Source of the DNA: WTXA01 sp964415195
GTDB taxonomy: Bacteria > Bacillota > TC1
NCBI GenBank assembly: GCA_964415195.1
Contig: CAYPYD010000003.1
Span: 110,035 to 174,034, forward strand
Length of the DNA stretch: 64,000 nt
Reading direction: 5' to 3'
Shown here: positions 17,077-26,716 of the stretch, one piece after another
Layout: each line of letters begins with the position of its first letter
Numbering within the stretch: position 1 is the stretch's first letter
Program-made: the position numbers and the translations under genes
The notes under the pieces: model-generated
What the model was told of the DNA's origin: nothing
Database searches by the model: none
The model's input: only the letters and a program-made list of their open reading frames with translations

Positions 17077-17244
17077 TTATTGCATGTCAATTGCATCGTT
17101 AGGGCATACGCTTTGGCAAGTTCCACATTCTACACAGTCATCTTGATTGATAACATATTTAGAATCTCCCTCGCTAATACATCCAACTGGACATTCATCA
17201 GCGCAAACGCCGCAAGAAACGCATCTGTCAGTAATAATATACAT
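17077..17244 (-). CDS. 2[4Fe-4S] clostridial-type ferredoxin
   Basis: 55-aa minus-strand protein with two cluster motifs: C8-x2-C11-x2-C14-x3-C18-P and C37-x2-C40-x2-C43-x3-C47-P, the classic bacterial 8Fe-8S ferredoxin pattern. A ninth Cys at 22 is extra. It carries electrons between, for example, oxidoreductases and hydrogenase in anaerobes. GGAGGTG lies 8 bases ahead of the ATG. No promoter was recognised in the gap to the glutamine synthetase gene. The single-cluster ferredoxin at 12.7 kb is clearly different. Confidence 0.95.
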   Translation of the reverse strand: MYIITDRCVSCGVCADECPVGCISEGDSKYVINQDDCVECGTCQSVCPNDAIDMQ

Positions 17245-17300
17245 AGATTTACACCTCCAATAAGTCGAATTCTATTAGATAGTTTACCTCATTTTTAAGT

Positions 17301-17323
17301 ATTTGTAATTAAAGTTTACAAAT
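17301..17323. terminator. AT-rich palindrome after glutamine synthetase gene
   Basis: ATTTGTAA / TTACAAAT with a 7-base loop, just past the stop of the minus-strand glutamine synthetase gene. It is weak as a terminator because the stem is AT-only apart from one GC pair; it could equally be a protein-binding dyad. Confidence 0.4.
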
Positions 17324-17331
17324 TAAAACAA

Positions 17332-19257
17332 TTAAATTATATTTCTTTTGTATATTGTGTACATATCTTTTAATGTTTTCATTTTCCCTTGGATTTCAAC
17401 AAGTAAAGCAGCTGATAAATCATAATCTTCTTCCTTGATAGCGTTTCTCAATCTTGTAAATAAAGATACTCTTATATCTGAATCTTTTAGAAGATCTATT
17501 TTTAATTCAAGAATCTCATGCCACTTCTTTTCATCTGTAGAATTCATATACTGATTACCAATATGTATCGGCTGGAAATTCTTTAAAAGCTTGGCAAATT
17601 GTGGGAGTATTCTATTATTTATCTCTGTAGACCATCTTTTTAATACTGCCAAATAATATGAATTAATTATTTTATCATTAAAAATATCACCTTGATATAA
17701 AGATCTCATTTTTTCAGGATAAAGTGTAAATGATTTTAAATTATCCCAAACAGTAGCAGGTGGTATTCCAAAAAACTTAGAGCGATCTTCTTCAGAATAT
17801 TCTTCAAAGACATCTAATTCGCTATGATACATTCTATCTTTTTCAAGATATTCGGCTTCAACACCATATTCTTTTTTAAATTCAGCCTCCAAGTCTTTAT
17901 GACCTTGACCTGACTCTATTGCATATTTCATACCTTCAAGCATAACTTGATATAAAGTAGATATTACGAGGTAAGTATTACTATGTGGATTTGGTGATCT
18001 AACTTCAAATCTTGTAGCCATAGGATTATTTAAATCTCTTATTAAACCAACTAAAACCGTTCTATTTCTGGATGGTGACTCTAAATTGTTACCAATTGAA
18101 GCTACTATAGATACTGGTGCTTCAAAACCAGGTTTTAATCTTTCAAGTGAATCATTAGTTGCACTAATAAAAGGATTTAAAATTTCATAGTTTTTAAGAA
18201 TGCCGAGTAGAGCTCCCCAACCACTAATTGAAAGATAGTCTTCCTTAACATTACCAGCTGTAAACAGGTTGATATATTTTCCGTTTTTTAATTTTAGAGA
18301 AATACCTACATGTGTATGTTCCCCGCTACCAGCGACTCCTTCTATAGGTTTTGCTTTAAATGAGACATCAAGACCATGAGCTTGAAATATTTCTTTTACA
18401 AAAGTTCTAGCTAAAAGCTCATTATCAGCTGCTTGTAGTGCATCAGCATATTTCCAGTCGATTTCAAGTTGTTCCATTATATTAGTAGTAGTACCATCAC
18501 TAGTTAATTTAGCTTTTACACCACCAACTTCTTTATGACCCATTTCAGCATCAAGACCATAATTATCTAGTATAATTAAAGACCTTTCTAATGCTGTTCT
18601 AACAGTTCCTTTAGTTCTTTTCCAGTATTGCTCTTGCATAACTTGAGATGTTGATAAGTCTTTGACTTTAACATCATTGTTTTCAGGTGTTCTAACCCAA
18701 AATTCAAGTTCTGTTGCAGATGTTAGTATTACATCCTCAACATCCGACTTTTTAATTTTTAAGTCACATAGCATATTTTCATTATCAAGTAATGTCATAA
18801 TTTCTTCTTTTAAGTAATTCATTACTTGTTTAAGTATTGAACGAGAGTCAATAAATTTGCCATTATGCTTTAGAAAACATGGTATTCTTAAAGTGCCGAC
18901 TGGTTTACCTGTCTTATAGTCAACATTGTCATAGTTATAATCAACAAACCATTTAACGTCTACATCAGGAATGATATCTACCTTACCATCATTAAGAGAG
19001 GCAATTCCAGGTAGAACAACACTAGAACCGTCAGTTTGAATACCATCTCTTATGAAAACTTCAGTATCTTCGATAAATAGAGAAATTGGGATTTTTTCAT
19101 CAGTATCATTACCGCCTAAGTCCACTCCCACTAGTGATACGAATTTTATTTCTGGATGACCAATTAACAATTGTCTTAGTGATTGGACATCATAATCCTT
19201 TTTGTAAAAATAGTATAGTAAATCAGTACCTAAGCTTTTTACAAGATTTTCAATCAT
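17332..19257 (-). CDS. glnA: Glutamine synthetase, long clostridial form
   Basis: ATP-dependent ligation of ammonia to glutamate. 641 aa, much longer than the usual 440-470 aa type I enzyme, with about 150 additional C-terminal residues that look helical. Catalytic-core landmarks are diverged but recognisable: TDGSSVVLPGIA, ATELEFWV, GHKEVGGVKAKL, GSGEHTHVGISL, LKPGFEAPVSIVAS and RNRTVLVG, then RFEVRSPNP. The start at 19257 is chosen over an upstream in-frame start because GGAGGG sits 6 bases before it. It is transcribed alone and divergently from ftsK. Confidence 0.88.
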   Translation of the reverse strand: MIENLVKSLGTDLLYYFYKKDYDVQSLRQLLIGHPEIKFVSLVGVDLGGNDTDEKIPISLFIEDTEVFIRDGIQTDGSSVVLPGIASLNDGKVDIIPDVDVKWFVDYNYDNVDYKTGKPVGTLRIPCFLKHNGKFIDSRSILKQVMNYLKEEIMTLLDNENMLCDLKIKKSDVEDVILTSATELEFWVRTPENNDVKVKDLSTSQVMQEQYWKRTKGTVRTALERSLIILDNYGLDAEMGHKEVGGVKAKLTSDGTTTNIMEQLEIDWKYADALQAADNELLARTFVKEIFQAHGLDVSFKAKPIEGVAGSGEHTHVGISLKLKNGKYINLFTAGNVKEDYLSISGWGALLGILKNYEILNPFISATNDSLERLKPGFEAPVSIVASIGNNLESPSRNRTVLVGLIRDLNNPMATRFEVRSPNPHSNTYLVISTLYQVMLEGMKYAIESGQGHKDLEAEFKKEYGVEAEYLEKDRMYHSELDVFEEYSEEDRSKFFGIPPATVWDNLKSFTLYPEKMRSLYQGDIFNDKIINSYYLAVLKRWSTEINNRILPQFAKLLKNFQPIHIGNQYMNSTDEKKWHEILELKIDLLKDSDIRVSLFTRLRNAIKEEDYDLSAALLVEIQGKMKTLKDMYTIYKRNII

Positions 19258-19405
19258 TTTATCCCTCCAAAATTTATTTATACCCCTAAATAATAACATA
19301 AAATCCCAATATAATTAAGACTAATATGCAATTAAAGTGCTTAAAATATAGATGATTATTCAAAAATTTGCTATAATTATAGAAGTTAAGAATAGGAGTA
19401 ACAAT

Positions 19406-21697
19406 ATGGCAGTAAAAAAAAGTGCGAGAAAACCAAAAAATAATAAAAGTTCTAACTATGAAAATATCAACAATTTTGCCTATTTTTTTATAGGTCTTTT
19501 TTTTCTGTCGACTTACTTCACTTCAAATTATGACAATAGTATAGGATTAATCGGAGGTTGGTTATTTGATATATTTAAAGGCTTGTTTGGAGATGTTCTA
19601 TTATTCGTTTCTATTTTTCTAATATTTATAGGAGTATATGGAATATTAAGTCGCAATAAACCTAAAAAAACTTTAATTCTCGGAGTAATTTTATCATTAT
19701 TTGGTCTATTTATAGCTTTTCAAATACAATTCATAGATAAATTTTCTATAGATTCTATTATCTTAGCATTTGAAAGTAAAAATGGTGGAGGTTTAGTTGG
19801 AGCTGTAATTTCCAATTCTATTAATTATACATTCGGAAATATTGGGATATGGATAGTTATGATCAGTTTTTTCCTGATAGGTATAGCTTTAATAATTAAT
19901 AATGTGGCTATGCTTAAAAAAATTAGAGATGCATCAGCGCAAAAATTAAATGAAATACAAGAAGATATTAATATAAAGAAAGATTTGGCTAACAAAAGGA
20001 AACAAATTGAAAAAGTAGAGAAGAAAAAAGAAAAACGTAAAAACTATGAAAACCAGATTTTAGCAAGTACTAATCTGGATAGGGATGATTTTTCAGATGA
20101 AGATGTAAAACCGGATTCAGATCACGTTAATAGAACATATAATATTAAAGATCATGGAATGCCTGTATTTAATACGGAACATGATGAAAAGAAGATAAAA
20201 CAGATAGAAAAAGATGACGTGATAGATGTTATGAATAAAAGAATAAGAAACTCTGGCCATTTACATGGAAAGTGGCAATTACCACCAACAACGCTGTTAA
20301 AAAATATTAAAAAAGACAAAGACTACAGTAAAAAAATAGAATTAGAAAATACTGCGAGACTTTTGGAAAATACACTTAGGAGCTTCGGTATAAAAATACA
20401 AGTTAAAGATATTAATTGCGGCCCATCAATAACCAGATATGAAGCTGTATTAGAACCTGGTACAAAGGTTAGTAAAATCAATGGTCTATCTGAAGATATT
20501 GCATTAGCTTTAGCGGCAACAAGTGTCAGGATTGAAGCACCTATACCAGGAAAATCAGCAGTTGGCTTTGAAATACCAAATAAGAAAGTTATACCAGTAA
20601 CGTTTAAAGAAGTTATTTTGAGCAGTACGTTTAAAGATGATAATTCACCATTAATTATGGGTATAGGCAAGGATATAACCGGAAGGACAGTAGCAACTAG
20701 TTTAGTTGATATGCCTCATTTATTAATTGCTGGATCAACTGGATCAGGTAAAAGTGTATGTTTAAATACTATTATATGTAGTTTGCTTTATAAATATACT
20801 CCAGACGAACTAAAATTTCTTTTAATTGACCCAAAGAAAGTGGAACTTAACTTATATAATGATATTCCCCATTTAGTAGCTCCAGTTGTTACAGAACCTA
20901 AAAAAGCTGCAGTTGCCCTTAAGTGGATGGTTAATGAAATGGAAAACAGATATCAAATACTATCGGATCTTGGTGTTAAGGATATAAAGTCCTATAATAA
21001 CGTCGTTAAAGCTGAAGAGAAACTGCCATATGTAGTCATTATTATTGATGAATTAGCAGATTTAATGATGGCAGCACCTGTTGATGTAGAGACTTATATA
21101 TGTCGGTTAGCCCAAAAAGCGAGAGCTGCGGGACTACATTTGATTGTTGCAACACAACGACCTTCTGTCCAGGTTATAACTGGAGATATAAAGTCGAATA
21201 TACCTACTAGAATTGCTTTTGCAGTTTTTTCACAAATTGATGCTAGAACTATTCTAGATTCTGTTGGTGCTGAGAAACTTCTTGGTAAGGGGGATATGCT
21301 TTTTACTGAAAAAGGTGGTAAACTTAAAAGAATTCAAGGTGCATATATTTCAGAAGATGAAATAATTGAAATTACAAAATTCTTAAAATCACAAGGCAAA
21401 CCAGAATATCTTCAAGGAGTGGAAATTCTAGAAAAAGAGGACATTGGAGATGACTCAGATAAAAAAAATATAGTTAATAATGAAGATGAACTGTTACCAG
21501 ATGCTGCCAGATTAATTTTAGAAAGTGGACAAGCATCGATATCGATGTTACAAAGAAAACTTAGAGTTGGTTATAGCAGGGCAGCTAGGTTAATAGATAT
21601 GTTAGAAGAAAAAGGTCTTGTTGGACCATTTGAAGGTACAAAAAGCAGAGAAGTTGTCGGAAATTGGGAAGATTTTGGTCGACTATTTGGGGAGTAA
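19406..21697 (+). CDS. ftsK: DNA translocase FtsK/SpoIIIE
   Basis: Septal DNA pump that clears chromosome arms during division. There are four hydrophobic N-terminal segments within about residues 25-175, a charged linker, and the alpha/beta motor domain: GPSITRYEAVLEPGTKVSKI, Walker A AGSTGSGKSVCLN, Walker B VIIIDELADLMM, and VATQRPSVQVITGDIKSN. A C-terminal gamma winged helix (LRVGYSRAARLIDMLEEKG) recognises polarity sequences. The ATG at 19406 (763 aa) has AGGAG upstream and is preferred to an in-frame ATG 54 bases earlier. A TATAAT at 19372-19377 is a probable -10 box. Confidence 0.95.
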   Translation: MAVKKSARKPKNNKSSNYENINNFAYFFIGLFFLSTYFTSNYDNSIGLIGGWLFDIFKGLFGDVLLFVSIFLIFIGVYGILSRNKPKKTLILGVILSLFGLFIAFQIQFIDKFSIDSIILAFESKNGGGLVGAVISNSINYTFGNIGIWIVMISFFLIGIALIINNVAMLKKIRDASAQKLNEIQEDINIKKDLANKRKQIEKVEKKKEKRKNYENQILASTNLDRDDFSDEDVKPDSDHVNRTYNIKDHGMPVFNTEHDEKKIKQIEKDDVIDVMNKRIRNSGHLHGKWQLPPTTLLKNIKKDKDYSKKIELENTARLLENTLRSFGIKIQVKDINCGPSITRYEAVLEPGTKVSKINGLSEDIALALAATSVRIEAPIPGKSAVGFEIPNKKVIPVTFKEVILSSTFKDDNSPLIMGIGKDITGRTVATSLVDMPHLLIAGSTGSGKSVCLNTIICSLLYKYTPDELKFLLIDPKKVELNLYNDIPHLVAPVVTEPKKAAVALKWMVNEMENRYQILSDLGVKDIKSYNNVVKAEEKLPYVVIIIDELADLMMAAPVDVETYICRLAQKARAAGLHLIVATQRPSVQVITGDIKSNIPTRIAFAVFSQIDARTILDSVGAEKLLGKGDMLFTEKGGKLKRIQGAYISEDEIIEITKFLKSQGKPEYLQGVEILEKEDIGDDSDKKNIVNNEDELLPDAARLILESGQASISMLQRKLRVGYSRAARLIDMLEEKGLVGPFEGTKSREVVGNWEDFGRLFGE

Positions 21698-21703
21698 AGA
21701 AAC

Positions 21704-22762
21704 TTGTATTTATATAAAGAGTTAAATATAGAAGAATATTTTAATAAAAAGGAAAGTTTCTGTTTAATTGATGTAAGAAGCGAATCTGAATTTCAAGAGG
21801 ATCATATTCTCGGGGCAATTAATATTCCTATTTTAAATGATGAAGAGAGAGTGTTAGTGGGAACAACATACAAGAATAAGGGTGTTAAGGCTGCAAAAGT
21901 ATTAGCAAGAAACATAACATTGCCGAGTATGTTGGAAAAGCTTAATAAAATATATAGTATTATTGACAACAATAAAAAAATACCTTTAATATATTGCGCT
22001 AGAGGCGGAGATAGAAGTGGTGTGATAGCAACTTTTCTAGCTATGGAAAATACTTATGTATTTCGCTTAATAGGTGGTTATAAATCATATCGAGGCCATG
22101 TATTGAATTATTTCAATACTGTATTTAACAAGAAAATTAAAGTGTTTTATGGTTTGACGGGTACTGGTAAAACTGAAGTTTTATTAGAACTTAAAAAAAA
22201 TAACCTTCCAGTTATTGATTTGGAGGGTTTAGCAAACAATAGAGGATCTGTATTTGGTCATATTGGACTTGGAAAACAGCCATGTCAGAAAAGATTTGAT
22301 ACCTTGTTATATAATGCTTTATCTAATATAAAAGAGGATTATATTATTGTTGAAGGAGAAAGTAAAAAAATTGGAAGGTTATATATTCCAGAACAGTTTT
22401 ATGATAGAATGATTTTTGGGGACTCTTATTTAATAGATTGTTCTCTGAAATTAAGGATTAAGAGGATTATAGATGAATATGGTGGATATCTAACCGAAAA
22501 TAAAGAAGAGCTTATAAGAAGCTTGGAAATATTAAAAGTTCATTTAGGCAATGAAAAGACCTTAGAACTTATTTCGAAATTCAATTTAGGTAAATTAGAT
22601 GAAGTAGTTGAATATCTTTTGATAAATTATTATGATATTCTATATGAAAAAAACCGAAGAGCAAAAAATGCGCATATGATTAGTTATAATGCAGATAATG
22701 TTGTTGAATGTGCAAAAAAAATAGCAATTGATATAAAAATAGGAGGTGAAATCTTTGTATGA
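21704..22762 (+). CDS. mnmH: tRNA 2-selenouridine synthase (MnmH/SelU)
   Basis: Converts 2-thiouridine at the tRNA wobble position to 2-selenouridine using selenophosphate via a geranylated intermediate. The N-terminal rhodanese domain has LIDVRSESEFQEDHI and active-site C98 in IYCARGGDRSG. The P-loop domain carries GLTGTGKTE at 150-158. 352 aa matches the family. The TTG start has GGGGAG upstream. Presence implies that the cell makes selenophosphate (selD elsewhere). The end overlaps the next gene by 8 bases. Confidence 0.93.
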   Translation: MYLYKELNIEEYFNKKESFCLIDVRSESEFQEDHILGAINIPILNDEERVLVGTTYKNKGVKAAKVLARNITLPSMLEKLNKIYSIIDNNKKIPLIYCARGGDRSGVIATFLAMENTYVFRLIGGYKSYRGHVLNYFNTVFNKKIKVFYGLTGTGKTEVLLELKKNNLPVIDLEGLANNRGSVFGHIGLGKQPCQKRFDTLLYNALSNIKEDYIIVEGESKKIGRLYIPEQFYDRMIFGDSYLIDCSLKLRIKRIIDEYGGYLTENKEELIRSLEILKVHLGNEKTLELISKFNLGKLDEVVEYLLINYYDILYEKNRRAKNAHMISYNADNVVECAKKIAIDIKIGGEIFV

Positions 22763-23570
22763 TTTGGGGAAAACCTTAAAAACATCTAGAAATAGAAAGT
22801 TTTTAACAATTGAAGAAGTATCAAGTATAACGAAAATTAAGGAACATTATTTATCAGCTTTAGAAGAAGAAGATTTTGATCAATTACCAGCAAGAGTTTA
22901 TTCAATTGGTTTCATAAACAATCTAGCTGATTTATATGATTTGCCATCATCAGAGTTAATACTGGCCTATGACAGACTAAAAGACAACAGCATAAAATTA
23001 AAAACTAAAAAGGATTTTTCAAGTATTAATAGAGCGGTTTATGAAAAAAGTCATGAAAAAGATTATGATATTAAAGATAGAAGTAGTAAGAGACCTCTAG
23101 ATGAAGACACTTACATTAAACCTGGTGCATTTGAAGAAACTTTCTCGAAAATCAAGGAACTTTCATTAGATGATCAGGAATCATATGATGGTTCAATATC
23201 GACGATAGATAAATATATAGAATCTAGTAAGGATGAGTTAAAAGCTCTTTCCATATTAAATGAAATTGAAAATTCCAAAGACGAGAAGTTAAGTGTACAA
23301 GATAATTCTAGTAATACTTTTCCAACATCTAAGGTCATGCTTGAATTTGAAGAACTTATAAGAGAAGAAGAGCGATTCAATACTCAAAAACTAAGAAAAA
23401 TGGAAACAGAAAGAAATATAAATAAGACTAAAAATAGAGTTGCACAGAATAAAGGATTTGGCTTGAATCATGAAACTAGAAGTGGTGCTAGTGTAATGGT
23501 ATTGATTCTTTTAAGCATCGCTATTCTGGTTTTATTGTATATTATCATTCAAGCTTTAATAGCAAGATAA
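22755..23570 (+). CDS. RodZ-like helix-turn-helix membrane protein
   Basis: N-terminal Xre/HTH_25-type domain (LGKTLKTSRNRKFLTIEEVSSITKIKEHYL, residues about 4-70, including YSIGFINNLADLYDLP) typical of RodZ, which links MreB to the membrane. A long charged, poorly structured region follows, and one transmembrane helix at the extreme C-terminus (VMVLILLSIAILVLLYIII). The periplasmic DUF4115 domain of full RodZ is missing. The TTG start at 22755 suits the AGGAGG at 22741. Position between ftsK/mnmH and pgsA matches rodZ in other Bacillota. Confidence 0.8.
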   Translation: MYDLGKTLKTSRNRKFLTIEEVSSITKIKEHYLSALEEEDFDQLPARVYSIGFINNLADLYDLPSSELILAYDRLKDNSIKLKTKKDFSSINRAVYEKSHEKDYDIKDRSSKRPLDEDTYIKPGAFEETFSKIKELSLDDQESYDGSISTIDKYIESSKDELKALSILNEIENSKDEKLSVQDNSSNTFPTSKVMLEFEELIREEERFNTQKLRKMETERNINKTKNRVAQNKGFGLNHETRSGASVMVLILLSIAILVLLYIIIQALIAR

Positions 23571-23574
23571 AAAT

Positions 23575-23599
23575 AAGGTAATTATTGATTACCTTTTTT
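23575..23599 (+). terminator. Weak terminator after RodZ-like gene
   Basis: AAGGTAAT / ATTACCTT stem, 5-base loop, T6 run. Confidence 0.7.
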
Positions 23600-23618
23600 A
23601 TTAAACGAGGAGGATTAT

Positions 23619-24152
23619 ATGAATTTACCAAACAAAATCACAATATTTAGATTGTTTTTAATTCCAATTTTTGTAGCATTATTTTTCATAGGTGAAAATG
23701 GATATATTTGGAGTGGAATTATATTTGTAATTGCATCCTGTACTGATTTTATTGATGGATACTTAGCTAGAAAACTGAACGAAACAACTAATCTTGGAGC
23801 ATTCCTTGATCCTGTTGCAGATAAAATTTTAGTTTTTGCTGCTTTGATATTATTGGCTGAATCTGGTGTGATTCCAAGTTGGTCTGTAATTTTAATTATA
23901 GGAAGAGAAACTTTAATTAATGGATTTAGGTTAATAGCCATAGAAAAAGGTGTTGTAATTTCTGCTAGTTATTTAGGAAAACTTAAAACAGTTACGCAAA
24001 TGGTGAGTTTAGTTTTGTTGCTTTTTGCGCCTGCTTTATTAGTATTTAAAGTAATTGGACTTATAGTTTATTGGATTGCAGTCATTGCCACTTTGATATC
24101 AGGAATAGAATATGTTTATCAGGGAAGGGATTTACTAAGTGACAGATCATAA
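23619..24152 (+). CDS. pgsA: CDP-diacylglycerol-glycerol-3-phosphate phosphatidyltransferase
   Basis: Integral membrane enzyme making phosphatidylglycerophosphate, the committed step to phosphatidylglycerol. The CDP-alcohol phosphotransferase motif D-x2-D-G-x2-A-R-x8-G-x3-D-x3-D is complete (DFIDGYLAR then GAFLDPVADK). 177 aa with about five membrane segments. It starts behind GAGGAGG. The stop overlaps the GTG of the next gene by 14 bases. Confidence 0.95.
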   Translation: MNLPNKITIFRLFLIPIFVALFFIGENGYIWSGIIFVIASCTDFIDGYLARKLNETTNLGAFLDPVADKILVFAALILLAESGVIPSWSVILIIGRETLINGFRLIAIEKGVVISASYLGKLKTVTQMVSLVLLLFAPALLVFKVIGLIVYWIAVIATLISGIEYVYQGRDLLSDRS

Positions 24153-24762
24153 ACTTAAGTTGGATTATATTAATATGATAATTGAAGAACCCAAAACTGT
24201 TATGGGGTTTATCAGGCAATCCGAAGAACTAAGAGATGACATATGTCCTTCAGTAGGTAAGGAAATTGGTAATTTCCTACATTTTTTGATAATTTCAACA
24301 AATAGTAAAAAAATATTAGAAGTTGGTACTAGTATCGGATACTCAACATCTTGGTTAGCGCTTGCGGCAAAAAAAGTAAATGGACATGTAGAAACAATAG
24401 AAAAAGCAGAACGTCTAATTAATGAAGCGAAAAATAATATCGATTTGATGAATTTGAGTGAATTTGTAACATTTTATCATGGAGATGGAGAAATTGTAAT
24501 TCCTGAATTGATGGATCAATACGACTTAATATTTATTGATGGGGCTACAAAGAGCTATAACGAGCTATATGAGATTAGTTTGAAGAAAATAAAATCTGGT
24601 GGCTTGTTGATTTTTGAAGATATATTATTTTCCGTATCAGGGAAAAGAAATATACAAAAAGAAATAATGAATGAATTCAATCTTAAAGTGAAAAATGACA
24701 ATCGAATTGAAAAAAGTTATCTGAACATTGGTGATGGATTGTTATTATGCCTTAAGAGATAA
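24139..24762 (+). CDS. trmR: O-methyltransferase, TrmR-like (tRNA 5-hydroxyuridine)
   Basis: Class I SAM methyltransferase of the O-methyltransferase family 3. ILEVGTSIGYSTSWLA is the SAM-binding motif near 56-71, VETIEKAERL follows, and LIFIDGATKSYNELYE is the metal-binding Asp region near 131. 207 aa. Bacillus TrmR (YrrM) methylates 5-hydroxyuridine at tRNA position 34; this is the closest family by pattern, but other small-molecule O-methyltransferases share it. The GTG start lies inside pgsA. Confidence 0.8.
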   Translation: MTDHKLKLDYINMIIEEPKTVMGFIRQSEELRDDICPSVGKEIGNFLHFLIISTNSKKILEVGTSIGYSTSWLALAAKKVNGHVETIEKAERLINEAKNNIDLMNLSEFVTFYHGDGEIVIPELMDQYDLIFIDGATKSYNELYEISLKKIKSGGLLIFEDILFSVSGKRNIQKEIMNEFNLKVKNDNRIEKSYLNIGDGLLLCLKR

Positions 24763-24772
24763 GGAGAGCTAA

Positions 24773-26086
24773 ATGAAATTACAAGGTACAATGAAAATAA
24801 ATGATAAAGATCACTTGGAAATTGGCGGTTGTGATACAGTCGCATTAGCAAAGGAGTTTGGAACGCCTTTGGTAGTAATAGATGAAGAATATTTAAATTC
24901 AATTTGTGAAGATTACTTCACAGCATTTACAGCTAAGGAAAAATCATTAGTCTTATATGCAAGTAAAGCATTCTTAACACCTAGTATCTTAGGAATAATC
25001 AAAAAAAATGGGATGGGTCTTGACACTGTTTCGGGTGGAGAATTATATATGGCAAGAAAGTCTGGTTTTCCAATGGATAAAGTTTTTTTCCATGGAAACA
25101 ATAAGACCTCTGAAGAAATTATGCAAGCAATTGAATATGGTGTAGCTAGAATAGTACTAGATAATCACTATGAAATTGATTTTGTAAATAAAATTGCAAA
25201 AGATTTAAATGCTAAACCTGATGTTTTATTGCGTATAACACCAGGTATTGATGCACATACTCATGACTTCATAAAAACTGGTCACATAGATTCTAAATTT
25301 GGTTTTACATTACAAACAGGGGATGCAATGGAAGGTGTTAAAAAAGTAGTCGATTCTGAATACTTGAATTTTAAAGGTTTGCATTGTCATATCGGTTCAC
25401 AGATATTTGGAACAGAATCTTTTACACACGCTGTTGATGTTATGATGAATTTTATCAAGGACATTAAAGATACAATTGGTGTAGAAGTTGATGATCTGGA
25501 TATTGGTGGAGGTCGAGGTATATATTATACCGAAGGTGATGATCCTACTTCCATAGAAAACTATAGTGATGCAATATTTAGTGAATTAAAAGAAAAAACT
25601 TCACAATTATCTTTAAAAATGCCGAAAATATACATCGAACCAGGCAGGTCAATTATTGGACCTTGTGGTACGAATTTATATAAAGTAGGTTCAATTAAAG
25701 ATATTCCAGGAATTAGAAAATATGTTGCTGTAGATGGTGGAATGTCTGATAATATCAGACCTGCTTTGTATGGCGCTAAATATGAAGTAGGAATTGCTAG
25801 TAGAATGACAGAAGCAAAGAAAAGCGAAACCATAACAATTTCAGGTAAACTATGTGAATCTGGAGATATTTTAGCAAGAGATATTGTTTTAGGAGAGGTT
25901 TTCTCTGGTGATATTCTAGCTATGACATCAACTGGAGCTTATGGTTATTCTATGGCAAGTAATTATAATATGATTGGTAAACCGGCGGTTGTCTTTGTGA
26001 AGAATGGTAATAGTGATTTAGTTATTAAAAGACAAACATATGAGGATTTATTATCTAGTCATATCATGTTAGAAAGGTTAAAATAA
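24773..26086 (+). CDS. lysA: Diaminopimelate decarboxylase
   Basis: PLP enzyme converting meso-diaminopimelate to lysine. The PLP Lys is K65 in YASKAFLT. Further landmarks are GLDTVSGGELYMA, HGNNKTSEE, GLHCHIGSQI, DIGGGRGIYY, EPGRSIIG and the substrate motif CESGDILARD. 437 aa. The stop codon shares a base with the following ATG. Aspartate-family genes hom and lysC are elsewhere in the window. Confidence 0.95.
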   Translation: MKLQGTMKINDKDHLEIGGCDTVALAKEFGTPLVVIDEEYLNSICEDYFTAFTAKEKSLVLYASKAFLTPSILGIIKKNGMGLDTVSGGELYMARKSGFPMDKVFFHGNNKTSEEIMQAIEYGVARIVLDNHYEIDFVNKIAKDLNAKPDVLLRITPGIDAHTHDFIKTGHIDSKFGFTLQTGDAMEGVKKVVDSEYLNFKGLHCHIGSQIFGTESFTHAVDVMMNFIKDIKDTIGVEVDDLDIGGGRGIYYTEGDDPTSIENYSDAIFSELKEKTSQLSLKMPKIYIEPGRSIIGPCGTNLYKVGSIKDIPGIRKYVAVDGGMSDNIRPALYGAKYEVGIASRMTEAKKSETITISGKLCESGDILARDIVLGEVFSGDILAMTSTGAYGYSMASNYNMIGKPAVVFVKNGNSDLVIKRQTYEDLLSSHIMLERLK

Positions 26087-26706
26087 TGATATTTAGATTG
26101 CTCAATGGACAAATTACTCCATTATATTTTGTTTTTTTTATAATTTCCTTACTGATAAGTTTAACTATTCATGAACTTGCTCATGCATACACATCATTTA
26201 AACTTGGGGATTCAACAGCGAAAATCGATGGTAGAATAAGTTTGAATCCATTAAATCACATTGATCCTTATGGTTTTCTTGCTATATTGCTTTTAGGCTT
26301 TGGATGGGCTAAACCTGTTATGATGAATCCTTATAATTTTAAGCATTATAGAGATGGTATATTTTTCACAGCCTTAGCTGGACCAGTATCAAATATTATT
26401 CAAGCTATTTTTGGAGCTTTATTGTTGAATTTAAATCTACCAATAATTGTTTTAGAATTCATACAAGTTTATGTTTTAATAAATATAATTTTAGCATCTT
26501 TTAATATTTTACCAATACCACCTCTTGACGGTTATAAAGTTTTTTCTAGAATCTTATCAGATAAGCTATATTATCGAGCTGAGTTTTACGAAAGAAAATA
26601 TGGATTCATAATTATTTTAATATTATTGGTATCTGGTATTTTAGAGAGGTTGTTCAGTCCGATATTTGATTTTTTAGTTAACATAATTAGTATGTTGCAA
26701 TTTTAA
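26086..26706 (+). CDS. Site-2 protease family (M50) membrane metalloprotease
   Basis: 206-aa polytopic membrane protein. The zinc motif HELAH is at about residues 28-32, and the third ligand region NILPIPPLDGYKV is near 140-152. No PDZ domain, so it belongs to the small YwhC-like branch rather than RseP. It would cleave within membranes; the substrate is unknown. The ATG overlaps the lysA stop (AATG type), and trpS begins 10 bases later; scpAB follow. The same neighbourhood is usual in Clostridia. Confidence 0.88.
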   Translation: MIFRLLNGQITPLYFVFFIISLLISLTIHELAHAYTSFKLGDSTAKIDGRISLNPLNHIDPYGFLAILLLGFGWAKPVMMNPYNFKHYRDGIFFTALAGPVSNIIQAIFGALLLNLNLPIIVLEFIQVYVLINIILASFNILPIPPLDGYKVFSRILSDKLYYRAEFYERKYGFIIILILLVSGILERLFSPIFDFLVNIISMLQF

Positions 26707-26716
26707 GGAGCATTTT

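Noticed and set aside
17074..17298. 74-codon plus-strand open frame
   Set aside because: It is antisense to the minus-strand ferredoxin gene, whose eight Cys ligands and ribosome site are convincing.
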